Assembly (NCBI GenBank): GCA_003385635.1
Contig: QQUY01000003.1
Span: 372,001-436,000 of the forward strand
DNA from: Acidobacteriota bacterium
Lineage (GTDB): Bacteria > Acidobacteriota > Blastocatellia > Pyrinomonadales > Pyrinomonadaceae
Direction of reading: 5' to 3'
Length of the DNA stretch: 64,000 nt
Shown: in pieces, positions 53,201 to 61,865 of the stretch
How positions within the stretch are numbered: the stretch's first letter is position 1
Layout of the letters: each line of letters opens with the position of its first letter
Position numbers and translations under genes: made by a program
Notes under the pieces: model-generated
Told to the model about the DNA's origin: nothing
Database searches by the model: none
Seen by the model: the letters and a program-made list of their open reading frames with translations, nothing else

Positions 53201-53728
53201 GGTTGCGGCTTCGTCGTGAGGAACCCGAACCCACTCATCGCGGGCCCGCTGGAAGTAAGACGGATCTGGTTTACCGTTGTCAGCGCGGGGGAAACCCTCC
53301 TCGTACCAACGCTTGAACCCGGCTCGGACCATACATTGATTGACGCGCCTGTCACCGTAGAATCGACGTGTAAGCGCCAGTCCCTTCTGGCAAACCCGCG
53401 GATCCCAGCGGTGAGAAGCGCCGTTTCCGAGCAGGTCCGTAGCTTCACCGTATCTCATCGTAGGACCGATCCGAGTTACCACGCCATCCCGTACATAAGC
53501 GTTAAGTAGGCAGTTGTGGGTATCGTTCGGCGCGCAGGTGAAGGTGTACTTCGAATCGTATTTCCAGAGGTCTCTGTAAGCCTCTTCCCAGCCGCGGTCA
53601 GGATAGACAGAGAGCGGGTTCTCGATCCCGGCAAGTCCCCACGTATTTGTTGACGAGAGAACAAAGGCGCCAAAGCCGGCAACTGAAATTCGTGTCAAAA
53701 ATTCACGTCTCGAAAGCTCTTTGTCCAT
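50288..53728 (-). CDS. narG: Exoplasmic NarG/NxrA-type molybdopterin oxidoreductase
   Basis: 1146-residue catalytic subunit of the type II DMSO-reductase family. N-terminal Tat signal [20 protein letters not shown], so the enzyme faces the periplasm, unlike classical NarG. The first Fe-S cluster motif is C65-X3-D69-X3-C73 then C113 (CQKG), where E. coli NarG has His and Cys in the first two positions. [11 protein letters not shown] (about 269-279) aligns with NarG DWYCDLPPASP; Asp272 is the expected Mo ligand. [15 protein letters not shown] and [16 protein letters not shown] are molybdopterin-binding. Best fit is a periplasmic nitrate reductase or nitrite oxidoreductase; direction cannot be told from sequence, and chlorate or selenate are possible. 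Confidence 0.9.
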   Translation of the reverse strand: MDKELSRREFLTRISVAGFGAFVLSSTNTWGLAGIENPLSVYPDRGWEEAYRDLWKYDSKYTFTCAPNDTHNCLLNAYVRDGVVTRIGPTMRYGEATDLLGNGASHRWDPRVCQKGLALTRRFYGDRRVNQCMVRAGFKRWYEEGFPRADNGKPDPSYFQRARDEWVRVPHDEAATIVASALKNISETYSGEDGIRRLKEQEYDPETIDAMQGVGTQVMKFRGGMPLLGMTRVFGMYRMANSIALLDAAVRKVGADKALGGRGFDNYSWHTDLPPGHPMVTGQQTVEFDLNSVEHAKTVVVWGMNWITTKMPDAHWLTEARVKGTRIVVIACEYSATATKGDDVVVVRPGTTPALALGFANVILNEKLYDEQFVKQWTDLPILVRMDDLTYLRARDVFGGDLAGMKTTTVLRKGQKAPPPGQQDVNNIVPEAMRNEWGDYVWWDEDTGTPEVLIRDDVGKNSTIGNARLEGAVNVELADGRTVRCRPVFDLVKEYAAHFDPKTTEELTWAPAKAVENLARHFAKDPGTTLFAVGMGPNQFFNNDNKDRDVFLLAALTGNMGKIGGNVGSYAGNYRVSLFNGAPQYINENPFDIELDPEKPARPKQFWKAESAHYYNHEDHPLRVGKRLLTGKTHMPTPTKSLWFANANSILGNVKWHYNTVVNVLPKIEMIAVQEWWWSTSCEWADVVFGVDSWGELKHPDMTASVTNPFLSVFPKTPIDRVFNTLGDIEVFALVSSKLAELTGDKRFLDYWKFVREGRTDVYLQRILDHSTNTKGYTFKDLHEKALAGVPALMNSRTTPKSVGYDQITDSIPWYTKSGRLEFYREEPEFIEAGENLPVHREPVDSTFLEPNIIISPKHEAMRPAGPEQYGVARDDLSCETRCGRNVVMSWPEAKNSQHPRMKEGYKFIFHTPKYRHGAHTTPIDTDMVAVLFGPFGDIYRRDKRSPFVAEGYVDINPDDAKELEVSDGDYVWIDPDPEDRPFRGWESNPRDYEFARLLCRARYYPGTPRGVTRMWFNMYGATPGSQQGQREREDGLARNPRTGYQAMFRSGSHQSATRGWLKPTWMTDSLVRKGLFGQEIGKGFLPDVHCPTGAPREAIVKISRAEPGGIGGEGLWRPVALGLRPHTESDAMKKYLEGGYSGRKA

Positions 53729-53749
53729 ATTGATACCTCCGTCACCGGA

Positions 53750-55426
53750 TTACTTTCCGAAATCTTTACCGCTTGCGCTGAGCGACCGAAGATAGGTGAC
53801 CAGCGATTCGATCTCACTATCGGTCAGGGCCTGTCGGACCGGAGAAGGGGTTTTGAAACCCTCCATGATCGTTCCGCTTCTGCCCTGGGCAATCGTTTCG
53901 AAAAGAAATGTGTCAGTAGCCGCATCCATAAACGCGGCGTTTTTCAGGGCCGGCCCTTCACCGCCCTCTCCAAGCGCGCCGTGACAGCCGGCGCAGTTTG
54001 CGCGATATATGGTCTCACCATTACGCGGATCTCGAGCGGCCCAATGTCTTGGCCGTGCGTCCGGGATAAAGTCGACTCCGTTCCCCAACGCTCTTATGTA
54101 TGCGACGAGCGCACCAACTTCTTCGGCGGTAAGTCCGTTCTCGCGCTCTCCCCAGGCGAGCATCGCCCTCCCCGGTCTTCCTTTGGTGATCGTCGCCGCA
54201 ATGAATTCGTCGGAAGCCAGCTCAAGGAATTCCCGGCTGGTTATCGATGGATAAGGCGCGAGGCCCGGATATCTCATACCTCCGCCGTTCGCGCCATGGC
54301 AGGCAGAACAGACTGCCTTGTAGATCGTTTCCGGATCCGACGAGAACTCCCTGACCCCGAACCGCATTGATCGGACCCTGTCCTTGGGGAGCCAAATGTC
54401 CGGTACACTGCGGCGCCGGAGTGAAAGCATGTAAAAGGTGAGCAGATCTATCTGGTCGTCAGAGAGCGCGAGGTCGGGCATCTGGGATCCTTCTACAGTC
54501 GAGAGGGGCAGGCGGAAATGCTGGGCGACCCAGTTGGAGAGCGAATGGTCCCCTTCAATGGCAGAGTAGTTCAAACGGTTGGGGTCCTTTTCGCCCACCC
54601 TCGAAAGGTCGACACCGATCTCTCCGCCGAAATTACCGGTCACGTGGCAGCCCGCACAGCCTACCGAGTTGTAGGTCGCCTTTGCTTCGATCAGCCGGGG
54701 TGCTCCCATCTGAAGGGAAAGGAAAGTATTGAGAAGTTCCTGGTCTGGTTCACTTATCTCTCTGAACGACTTGGCCCAAAGCTCAGAGCCGGATTCTTCA
54801 CTCTTGGCGATGTGTCCCTGATACCAGCCTGAGTCAAAACCTCTTATCCCCGTTTGCGACAGATCCGGACCTTCCATCCCTGTCGACGGACTGGTACGGA
54901 GGGTTCCTCCGCGCCCGTCGAGCCTATGACACGAGTAACAGTCGAGCCGTTCAAATGTCCTCCCAGCAAGCTCGAATCTCTCCGAATTTGGTACCTCAAG
55001 CGGCACGTGGCAGGTTCCACAGCTTGCGTACGCGAACCGTGCCGGAAGCATGGGTTCTGGCCAGAACTCGACGTCTCCGTGAGCGTCAAGCCTCTCAGTT
55101 GCGAGACCCTGTCCGCCATGACACGTCGTGCAACCCATTTCCGCGGGAGAGTGAACTACCGGCGGATGCGCCGAGGCCGCCCTTAGATCCGACACAATTG
55201 TCTCACCGGGCGACATTCCGAGATGACAGGTGACACAACGATCAGTGGTTCCGAGGGAGGGATTGACGATCTGTCTCAGTCGGACGTCGATTGGGCCTTC
55301 TGTTGTACGTGCTTGCGACTGGATCGTATGCCATTCTTTCAAGAAGTTTTCCGAAACAGCCGCATAGACCAGCAGGGCGAAAACGCCAACGCTCGACAAC
55401 AACAGCAAGTATTTGTTCTTCTTCAT
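53750..55426 (-). CDS. Seven-haem cytochrome c
   Basis: 558-residue exported cytochrome c. N-terminal TM/signal (YLLLLSSVGVFALLVYAAV), then seven CxxCH motifs (CVTCH, CTTCH, CGTCH, CYSCH, CAGCH, CSACH, CAGCH). The last two haems are in typical class I cytochrome domains (IYKAVCSACHGANGGG and IYRANCAGCHGALGEG, each followed by a Met-containing loop and ALVAYIRAL / SLVTYLRSL helix). Lying between cytochrome b and narG, it should carry electrons between the Rieske/b complex and NarGH-gamma. Confidence 0.88.
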   Translation of the reverse strand: MKKNKYLLLLSSVGVFALLVYAAVSENFLKEWHTIQSQARTTEGPIDVRLRQIVNPSLGTTDRCVTCHLGMSPGETIVSDLRAASAHPPVVHSPAEMGCTTCHGGQGLATERLDAHGDVEFWPEPMLPARFAYASCGTCHVPLEVPNSERFELAGRTFERLDCYSCHRLDGRGGTLRTSPSTGMEGPDLSQTGIRGFDSGWYQGHIAKSEESGSELWAKSFREISEPDQELLNTFLSLQMGAPRLIEAKATYNSVGCAGCHVTGNFGGEIGVDLSRVGEKDPNRLNYSAIEGDHSLSNWVAQHFRLPLSTVEGSQMPDLALSDDQIDLLTFYMLSLRRRSVPDIWLPKDRVRSMRFGVREFSSDPETIYKAVCSACHGANGGGMRYPGLAPYPSITSREFLELASDEFIAATITKGRPGRAMLAWGERENGLTAEEVGALVAYIRALGNGVDFIPDARPRHWAARDPRNGETIYRANCAGCHGALGEGGEGPALKNAAFMDAATDTFLFETIAQGRSGTIMEGFKTPSPVRQALTDSEIESLVTYLRSLSASGKDFGK

Positions 55427-55430
55427 CTAG

Positions 55431-56978
55431 TCAATGGCCGGGCCAGTCAGACGGAGTCCAATAGAACTCCCAGTTCGGACCTCGGAAATATGTACCGACC
55501 ACCGTAAGGACGATGAATCCGCACAAGAAACACGTAAAAAGTCCGACTGCTCCGGCCCGTGTAGAGTCGTAGCGACGGACTATATAGATCGAATAGGCTG
55601 CGTAAATGGCAGTTAGAACAGTTCCGGGATTGATGAACGTAATCGCGAGTTGAGGCACATCTGGAAACCACTCCCGCAGCCAGCCGAAGTAGATCGCAAA
55701 GGCCTCGATCCCGATCGACGCTCCAAATCCGACAAGTAGCGACCATGCGAACAGGCTCCATCCTCCGGGCCCTCCGAGCCATTTCCCGGTACCCTCTTTT
55801 TCCCGGTCAAGGAACGGGATCAAACCCAGCCCCAGCCAAACGAGGGCTGGAATCCCGATACCCCCTGTGAACGCTGAGAAAGAAACGATCTCCTGTAAGC
55901 CAAGAAAGTACCAGGGCGCTTTAGCAGGATTCTCAGGTACAAGGGGGTTCGCGATTTCCTTTAGAGGGGCGTCAGAAATCAACGCCAGGGCAAGGCAGAT
56001 CAGGGTGGTGAACATCAGGACCCCAAGCTCGGCGTAGAATAGATGCGGCATTGAGGGCAGAGAATTCTCCGGACCGTTGCCGACGGCGGGAGTCTTGCCT
56101 TTCACGATCGCCGCGAGGTGATACGTTTTCTCCGGCTGATCCGTGAACACCGGATAACTGGTCCGTTCTTTGTCGCCGATGAGCTCATCGACGTTCTCGG
56201 GTCTTGCTATTCCTCCGTCCTTTCGAATCCTCCAGAAGTGCACGGCCATTAGCGACACCAGAACAAGCGGCAGGATCATTACGTGAAGAAGGTAGAAGCG
56301 TATAAGCGCCTCCGCGCCGACCTCGTCTGATCCCAGGAGGATGACCCTTTGCAGACCGCCGACGTCGAAGTAGGCGGTGATCCCCAAAGCATCGGTGATC
56401 TCTCTGGGCGACTGGGCTATATTTGCCCCGATCGTGATCGCCCAGTATGCGAGCTGGTCCCAAGGCAGCAAATAACCTGTGAATGACAGCGCAAGGGTCG
56501 TTACCAGCAGTCCCCAACCGATAAGCCAGTTGAACTCCCTCGGCTTTCTGTAAGAAGCCGTAAAGAAGGTCCTAGCCATATGGAGGATCACCGCGACGAC
56601 CATCACATTCGCCGCCCATCTGTGGATGTTCCTTATGAAACGCCCGGTCGGGACAACAAAATGAATATCCTTCATCGACTGATAGGCAACATCCGGATAT
56701 GGCTTGTAATAGAACATCAACAAGATCCCGGTAACCAAGGTAATCAGGAACGCTGCGGTGCTGATTAGCCCCAAACCCATCGTCGTGCTCCATTTCAGGC
56801 TCCAGATGTGTGTTCTAACAGAATGCAGGTGCAGAAAGAGGTTTCCGAAAACGAACGATGACCTGGTTCTGTCGGTTGTCGGACGTCCGCTCCGAAACGC
56901 CGTCTTATAGACCCGGCCCGGGGCCGCCAGCAGGTTTCCCCAGATCTCTCTCAGTGCTGATCTACCGGACTTGTCCAT
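55431..56978 (-). CDS. Cytochrome b (bc1/b6f-type) of the quinol-oxidising complex
   Basis: 515-residue membrane protein. N-terminal b6-like half with paired haem-ligating His in RFIRNIHRWAANVMVVAVILH-type helix B (split) and YLLHVMILPLVLVSLMAVHF helix D; C-terminal subunit-IV-like half with NPAKAPWYFLGLQEIVSF, where the usual PEWY quinol-oxidation motif reads APWY. Additional C-terminal helices end in YFRGPNWEFYWTPSDWPGH. With the Rieske protein 3 bases upstream it forms a menaquinol:cytochrome c (or direct molybdoenzyme) oxidoreductase. Confidence 0.9.
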   Translation of the reverse strand: MDKSGRSALREIWGNLLAAPGRVYKTAFRSGRPTTDRTRSSFVFGNLFLHLHSVRTHIWSLKWSTTMGLGLISTAAFLITLVTGILLMFYYKPYPDVAYQSMKDIHFVVPTGRFIRNIHRWAANVMVVAVILHMARTFFTASYRKPREFNWLIGWGLLVTTLALSFTGYLLPWDQLAYWAITIGANIAQSPREITDALGITAYFDVGGLQRVILLGSDEVGAEALIRFYLLHVMILPLVLVSLMAVHFWRIRKDGGIARPENVDELIGDKERTSYPVFTDQPEKTYHLAAIVKGKTPAVGNGPENSLPSMPHLFYAELGVLMFTTLICLALALISDAPLKEIANPLVPENPAKAPWYFLGLQEIVSFSAFTGGIGIPALVWLGLGLIPFLDREKEGTGKWLGGPGGWSLFAWSLLVGFGASIGIEAFAIYFGWLREWFPDVPQLAITFINPGTVLTAIYAAYSIYIVRRYDSTRAGAVGLFTCFLCGFIVLTVVGTYFRGPNWEFYWTPSDWPGH

Positions 56979-56980
56979 TT

Positions 56981-57460
56981 CTACACCTTCGTTCCCGCCG
57001 GAACTTCCTCGTTCTCATCGATCTGAACCTGGGTTCCGTCCGCGCTTACCTTTAACCAGAGGAGGGCCTTCGGTGCAGGCCCCTTAGTGACCGTCCCGTC
57101 GCTTTTGAACCTGGAACCGTGACAGGGGCATTCGAACCCTTCGGAATTGGGGTTGACGACGCAACCTAGGTGCGTGCAGATGGTTGAGATTGCGAACACG
57201 CCTTCTGCGTCACGGTACACCGCAACGCTTCTTCCCTCCGGGACATATGCTTCTTCCGGGCCGAGAGAATCGGGCAGGGTAACGGTGAACTTCTTGGAGG
57301 GCGACGTTAGTACGGCGGCCTTCGGCAGGCGAAGCATGCCGAACAGCGAAAAAATGACAGCGGCGGCCGCTGAGCCAAGTGCCGCGAGGCCTAGGAAGTC
57401 TCTTCTTGGCATTGGTTCCGGATCAAACCGCGAGGCCTGTTTACCGGGTTTTGTCGTCAT
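56981..57460 (-). CDS. Rieske iron-sulfur protein
   Basis: 159-residue Rieske subunit. Tat-like N-terminal anchor ([20 protein letters not shown]), then a beta domain with both cluster motifs: CTHLGC and CPCHGSRF, giving two Cys and two His ligands to the [2Fe-2S] centre plus the disulfide Cys pair. ATG 57460 is preferred to the longer frame: GGAGG lies just upstream and it overlaps the stop of the preceding gene (ATGA), as expected in this tight operon. Confidence 0.93.
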   Translation of the reverse strand: MTTKPGKQASRFDPEPMPRRDFLGLAALGSAAAAVIFSLFGMLRLPKAAVLTSPSKKFTVTLPDSLGPEEAYVPEGRSVAVYRDAEGVFAISTICTHLGCVVNPNSEGFECPCHGSRFKSDGTVTKGPAPKALLWLKVSADGTQVQIDENEEVPAGTKV

Positions 57461-59367
57461 AAGGACCTCCAATGGGTCGAGATGGTGACCCTTTCCATCG
57501 ATATCGCGTCCACCGGACACCTCATTGCGCACAAGGCACACCGGATACAGCGATCTTCATCCTTCAAGATCGCGGAATTCTCATTCAGTGCTTCATCCTC
57601 ACCTATTGAGTTGGTGATGGCGGCCGTAAGGTCCGGCGCTTCTGCGAGAGATGAAAGAGAGACGAGCTTCAAGCACTCTGTCGGACAGACGTCGACGCAG
57701 CCGCCGCAGAGGACGCATCGCAGTCCGTCAAAGACAGGAGTAACCCCGCAGTCGAGGCAACGCGAGGCTTCTGTCACAGCCATATCGCGAGTAAATCCTG
57801 TCTCGACCTCAAGACCTGGCTCGTCGAGCCGGGCCCCAGGATCAGCGACCGGAACGGGAACCCTTCTTATCGATTCGTATCCGCGTTCGCGTTTGTAGCC
57901 TTCAAGAGTTATGTGAGCAGTAACCTCGTGTTCCTCTATTTCTCGGCCCGTGACAAATCGGTAAACAGACCTCGCCGCCTTCTTGCCCGATGCAACGGCG
58001 TCGATCAGGAGCCTTGTGCCGTGAGCCAGGTCGCCAGCTACGAACACATCCGGAGCAGATGTTCCAAGTGTTTCGGGATCGACCTCGGGCCAGCCTCGCC
58101 CGGTCTTAATGTCCTCTCCGCCTTCGGAAAGAAAGTCGATCTTTGGCGACTGTCCTACGGCAAGCAGTACCGTGTCGCAGTCGAGCCGCACAACATCGCT
58201 ATCGTCGTAAACCGGACTGAACTTGCGGTCCTCGTCGTAAACGCTGAGGCATCTTCGGAATGTGACGGAGACAAGCTTTCCTAAGCCGTCGCGGTCTATC
58301 GAGACCGGTCCCCATCCGTTCAGGCGATCGACACCTTCCTCGTCACCTTCGACGATCTCGATGGTATCGGCCGGCATTTCCTCAGCACTTTCAAGGGAAA
58401 CAAGTGTTACGGATGAGGTCTTGGTAAGCCTCGCGGCAGTCCTCGCAGAATCGAAAGCGATCTGCCTCACGACAGTTCTTGCGACGTCGTAGGCGACGTT
58501 CCCGCCTCCGACCACAACGATCCTTTCTCCAAGTTCCAGGGGTTCGCCGAGCGAAACGGAGCGCAGTATATCCACGCCGCCGAACACGTCCGGCCCGTTC
58601 TCCCCGGGCAGGCCAAGTGAGCGAGATGATTTTGCTCCGACCCCCAGGATGACGGCCGAATGGTCTTCGCGAAGATCGGCGAACGAAATGTCGGAACCGA
58701 CGGTAACGCCGCACTTGATCTCGACTCCGAGAGCCCGGATCACGTCGATCTCTTTCTCGATCAGGTCGCGCGGAAGCCTGTAGGCGGGCACGCCGACGGC
58801 GAGCATCCCGGCCGCGACCGGTTCTGTTTCGTAGACGAAAGGTCTGAAGCCCATCAGGGCGAGGTCGTGTGCGGCGGACAGCCCCGCAGGCCCTGCACCG
58901 ATGATCGCAATCTTCTCGCCTTCGGCTTTTTTGAAATTGCCTGCTACGGCTGAATGAAGAAGCGCCGCCATCTCTTCTGAGCGGGCAGCGACAGGCGGGT
59001 CAAAATCTACGAACTGTTCAAGTAGTGAGTCGGGCGATACGGCTTCCGGTCCGGCTTGTTCGCAAGCAAAGCGTTTTAGCGCTCTGATTGCGATGGGCCG
59101 ATCATTCGATACAAATCTTCCGTCATCGTCTACCTGCGGGATCTTGCCCCTGCGACAAGCTGCCTCACACGGCGCTCCGCAGATACGGCCGCATATGGAA
59201 GCAAAGGGATTAGGCCCCCGTGCAATCAAGTAGGCCTTTTCGAAGTCGCCTTCTGCAATTGCCCTAACGTAGCCTCTCGCATCGGTATGGACCGGGCACG
59301 CAACCTGGCAGGATATGAGATCTCTGTGATAGTCAGCGTCCGGGACCCGGACTTTGATCTGCGTCAT
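57457..59367 (-). CDS. GltD-like FAD/Fe-S oxidoreductase with C-terminal ferredoxin domain
   Basis: 636-residue cytoplasmic flavoprotein. N-terminal helical Fe-S domain as in glutamate synthase small subunit ([32 protein letters not shown]), an FAD-binding [16 protein letters not shown], an NAD(P)-binding [15 protein letters not shown], and a C-terminal 2[4Fe-4S] ferredoxin module ([36 protein letters not shown]). No glutamate synthase large subunit is present. First gene of the nitrate-type operon, overlapping the Rieske gene by 4 bases; it may exchange electrons between NAD(P)H, ferredoxin and the quinone/bc system, or recycle reductant. Role inferred from position only. Confidence 0.85.
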   Translation of the reverse strand: MTQIKVRVPDADYHRDLISCQVACPVHTDARGYVRAIAEGDFEKAYLIARGPNPFASICGRICGAPCEAACRRGKIPQVDDDGRFVSNDRPIAIRALKRFACEQAGPEAVSPDSLLEQFVDFDPPVAARSEEMAALLHSAVAGNFKKAEGEKIAIIGAGPAGLSAAHDLALMGFRPFVYETEPVAAGMLAVGVPAYRLPRDLIEKEIDVIRALGVEIKCGVTVGSDISFADLREDHSAVILGVGAKSSRSLGLPGENGPDVFGGVDILRSVSLGEPLELGERIVVVGGGNVAYDVARTVVRQIAFDSARTAARLTKTSSVTLVSLESAEEMPADTIEIVEGDEEGVDRLNGWGPVSIDRDGLGKLVSVTFRRCLSVYDEDRKFSPVYDDSDVVRLDCDTVLLAVGQSPKIDFLSEGGEDIKTGRGWPEVDPETLGTSAPDVFVAGDLAHGTRLLIDAVASGKKAARSVYRFVTGREIEEHEVTAHITLEGYKRERGYESIRRVPVPVADPGARLDEPGLEVETGFTRDMAVTEASRCLDCGVTPVFDGLRCVLCGGCVDVCPTECLKLVSLSSLAEAPDLTAAITNSIGEDEALNENSAILKDEDRCIRCALCAMRCPVDAISMERVTISTHWRSL

Positions 59368-59953
59368 TTCCCCGCTCCGAACGGTAGACCTGAGACCCGG
59401 ACCTTTCTATAACTTCCGTCCAATTCTTCCTCAAGTCTTTTTCGGTACTTTAACGAGCGGGTAAACGGACTTATATGATTCAAATCATAATCAGCGCTGA
59501 AGGAGATCAAGGCAGTCGTAGGCGTTGGAGAGGAGGTTTACCACGGAATCGTACAGGTAGTGCTTTCCATTCTTCTCGGCTAATACGCAGCAGGGGTTCA
59601 TTACACGGAAGAGATGAGGAAAACGCCGCGTAGTTAACAGAAGTAGATTGGGACTTTGAGGGGTGCAAGCAATTTGGGAACAGTCCGCGGGTGGAACGGT
59701 TTCGACGCCAGAATCGTCCGTTATTCAAAGCACGTCTCCAAGTAAAGCGTCTAGAGTTTGCCTGGAGCAATCCGGATCGTCGCACCGTTGTGAATCGCTT
59801 CGTAGAGGTGATTGATGTCCTCGAGCGATCGAGTCTCGCCGCTCTTCAGCGGCAGGCACCGGAAACACACCCAATCAGTTTCGGGTTTGCGAAGCAATTT
59901 CGTCGACTGGCAACCGAGGCGAAGGCAGGTAAGATATTCTTGCGCGAGATAAC
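59368..59953. other. Intergenic region with operator; possible gene remnants
   Basis: Contains the promoter region of the eight-gene operon with the ATGAT-N4-ATCAT site at 59475. Between about 59500 and 59950 short frames exist on both strands but none has a recognisable domain or ribosome site; the stretch may be decayed coding DNA. Confidence 0.5.
59475..59488. promoter_or_regulatory. FNR-like operator ATGAT-N4-ATCAT upstream of nitrate-type operon
   Basis: ATGATTCAAATCAT within TATGATTCAAATCATA, a 16-base palindrome apart from its four central bases, 108 bases before the first gene of the operon. Same half-sites as 43708-43721. Confidence 0.7.
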
Positions 59954-60841
59954 CTATTCAACACCGATTGAAGTGCGAGGGTGCTTTCCATCATGAATAG
60001 GTCCAAAGCAATTCGTTCCCGAGAAACAAGGATGCTCGGCCGTTGAACCCTGGATCTCGTTTTCGATCTGGACGGTCAAGTGCTCGATCCCAAAGTCGCT
60101 CAACATTCGTTCGCGAACCGTGACCAGGCATTGGTTGCGATCCCCGCTTCCGTCGTGGACGACGTGGACACTCAGAGCTTCGATCCCCGAAGTAATGGTC
60201 CACACGTGAAGGTCGTGAACATCGGTGATTCCCGATACCGAACGCAATGAATCTTCGACCGCTGTCAGGTTGATGTGCGAAGGAGTTCCTTCGAGAAGTA
60301 CGTTCACCGAATCTTTGATCAGCTTCCAGGCGCCATAGATGATGATCACGCTGATCAGAACACTTGCCGCCGCGTCAGCCCATACCCAACCGAATATCAG
60401 GATCGCCGCGCCAGCGACGATAGCAGCGACCGAACCGAGCGCGTCGCCGATTACGTGTAGCCATGCACCCCGGAGATTCAGGTCATGCTTGTGGTCACCG
60501 TGAAGAAGCCAGGCAGCGAGAAGGTTGACGATCAGGCCGCCTATTGCGACTGCGGTAAGACCGGCTCCGAGAACCTCCGGAGGATCGAGCCAGCGGGAAT
60601 AAGCTTCATAGATCACCCATATCGAGATCGCTGCAAGCGCCACTCCGTTGATAAAGGCGGCAAGTATCTCGAGCCTGTAATATCCGTAGGTCTTGTTCGG
60701 GGTCGCAGGGCGCTCGGCGAACCAGATGGCCGCCAGTGTGAGGCTAAGGGACGCCACATCCGTCAGCATATGACCCGCGTCCGCAAGAAGCGCGAGCGAG
60801 TTTGTGATCCACCCGCCGACAGCCTCCGCGATCATGTACAC
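59954..60841 (-). CDS. CDF-family (CzcD-like) divalent metal exporter
   Basis: Cation diffusion facilitator: six TM helices with the zinc-site motifs SLALLADAGHMLTDVASL (TM2) and LHVIGDALGSVAAIVAG (TM5), a His-containing loop (HGDHKHDLN) and a C-terminal cytoplasmic metallochaperone-like domain (VHDLHVWTITSGIEALSVHV). Exports Zn2+/Co2+/Cd2+ by proton antiport. The call starts at GTG 60841, but the reading frame continues 29 residues upstream with family-like sequence (THGHARNSRRRDKKSLRNLK) to an ATC at 60928 preceded by GGAGGT, without any ATG/GTG/TTG; the real N-terminus is therefore probably longer (see findings). Confidence 0.88.
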   Translation of the reverse strand: MYMIAEAVGGWITNSLALLADAGHMLTDVASLSLTLAAIWFAERPATPNKTYGYYRLEILAAFINGVALAAISIWVIYEAYSRWLDPPEVLGAGLTAVAIGGLIVNLLAAWLLHGDHKHDLNLRGAWLHVIGDALGSVAAIVAGAAILIFGWVWADAAASVLISVIIIYGAWKLIKDSVNVLLEGTPSHINLTAVEDSLRSVSGITDVHDLHVWTITSGIEALSVHVVHDGSGDRNQCLVTVRERMLSDFGIEHLTVQIENEIQGSTAEHPCFSGTNCFGPIHDGKHPRTSIGVE

Positions 60842-60999
60842 GAAGGTTATCGCCAGGGCGAACTTGAGATTTCTCAGGCTCTTCTTGTCGCGACGACGGG
60901 AATTTCGTGCATGTCCGTGAGTAGCGATGTTACCTCCAGAATACTGATCCGCATTCTATTCTATTCGCAAGTTCACCATTCAAGAAACGCCTGTTTTCA

Positions 61000-61746
61000 T
61001 CAATCTTTACTTCCCCAGCGTGCGGCCTTCTCAGTGAGCGAGTCCATTTTCGCCTGCAGCTCTTCCTTCTTTTCGCTGATCGATCTCCGGTCGGCGTCTC
61101 GGGGAACGAATACAGGTTCGCCGAAAAACATCTTCGCCCGGGTGAACGGCCTGGGTATCTGGAGGCGGTCCCAGCTCCCTATCTCCCAAAAGCGTTTTGC
61201 CTGTGGGACCATAGGCACAACTGGAACCCCTGTTTTTGCCGACAGAAGCAGGGCGCCGGGTTTCACTTTGTACCTTGGACCGCGAGGCCCGTCGATGGTG
61301 AAAGACATCCGCAGGCCCTGATTTGTCAGCCTGATCATTTGCTTTAAGACGCTGCTGCCGCCTTTGCTGGAAGATCCCCTGACGACAGCAAACCCGAACC
61401 TCTGGGCGGTGCGAGATATGTATTCGCCATCGAAGCTCTCTGATACGACAACCCCGGAATCGACACCCTTTGCATACTTGATCATCAGGAAGAGCCTGTT
61501 GTGCCAGAAAGCATTGATAGTCATCGGCATTCGTGCGTACGAGGTCTCGAAATCCTCCCATCCTTCGACGTCGAGCCCGGACCACCCGACGGGCTCTTCG
61601 AATCTGATCGTCGTTCCGACCAGGGAAACGAGTGAATAGAGCCCTAAATCAGCGGAACGGATAGCGATCCTCTGCTTCAGATCATATTTATCAAGGGGTT
61701 TGAAGCTGACATAATGGTCGTGTATTCTTGTGTCCTGCCGCTTCAT
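61000..61746 (-). CDS. DUF374/lysophospholipid-acyltransferase-like protein
   Basis: 248-residue protein resembling DUF374 acyltransferases of the LPLAT superfamily. Seen: NAFWHNRLFLMI (the H of an HX4-type motif), VVVSESFDGEYISRTAQRFG, RGSSSKGGSSVLKQMI and TIDGPRGPRYKVKPGALLLS with GVPVVPM. These proteins transfer acyl groups to lipids, often a lipid A or outer-membrane lipid precursor, at the inner membrane. ATG 61746 is used; a TTG at 61818 would add 24 residues of low-quality sequence. Confidence 0.85.
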   Translation of the reverse strand: MKRQDTRIHDHYVSFKPLDKYDLKQRIAIRSADLGLYSLVSLVGTTIRFEEPVGWSGLDVEGWEDFETSYARMPMTINAFWHNRLFLMIKYAKGVDSGVVVSESFDGEYISRTAQRFGFAVVRGSSSKGGSSVLKQMIRLTNQGLRMSFTIDGPRGPRYKVKPGALLLSAKTGVPVVPMVPQAKRFWEIGSWDRLQIPRPFTRAKMFFGEPVFVPRDADRRSISEKKEELQAKMDSLTEKAARWGSKD

Positions 61747-61865
61747 CTTGGTCGGTGGGAATCTGATAAGAGGTTTATTGCAACCAAAGAATTTATTGGA
61801 ACGTAGGCTTTTTTGCAAAGGCCCTCAAATTCCCAGCAAATTTCGGTATCGGACGACTGCCGCCA

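Noticed and set aside
59507..59785. 92-residue minus-strand frame between the nitrate-type operon and the CDF gene
   Set aside because: Low-quality sequence with no domain; could be decayed DNA but not a supportable gene.
60485..61321. 278-residue plus-strand frame over the CDF and DUF374 genes
   Set aside because: Antisense to two clearly recognisable genes and without its own motifs.
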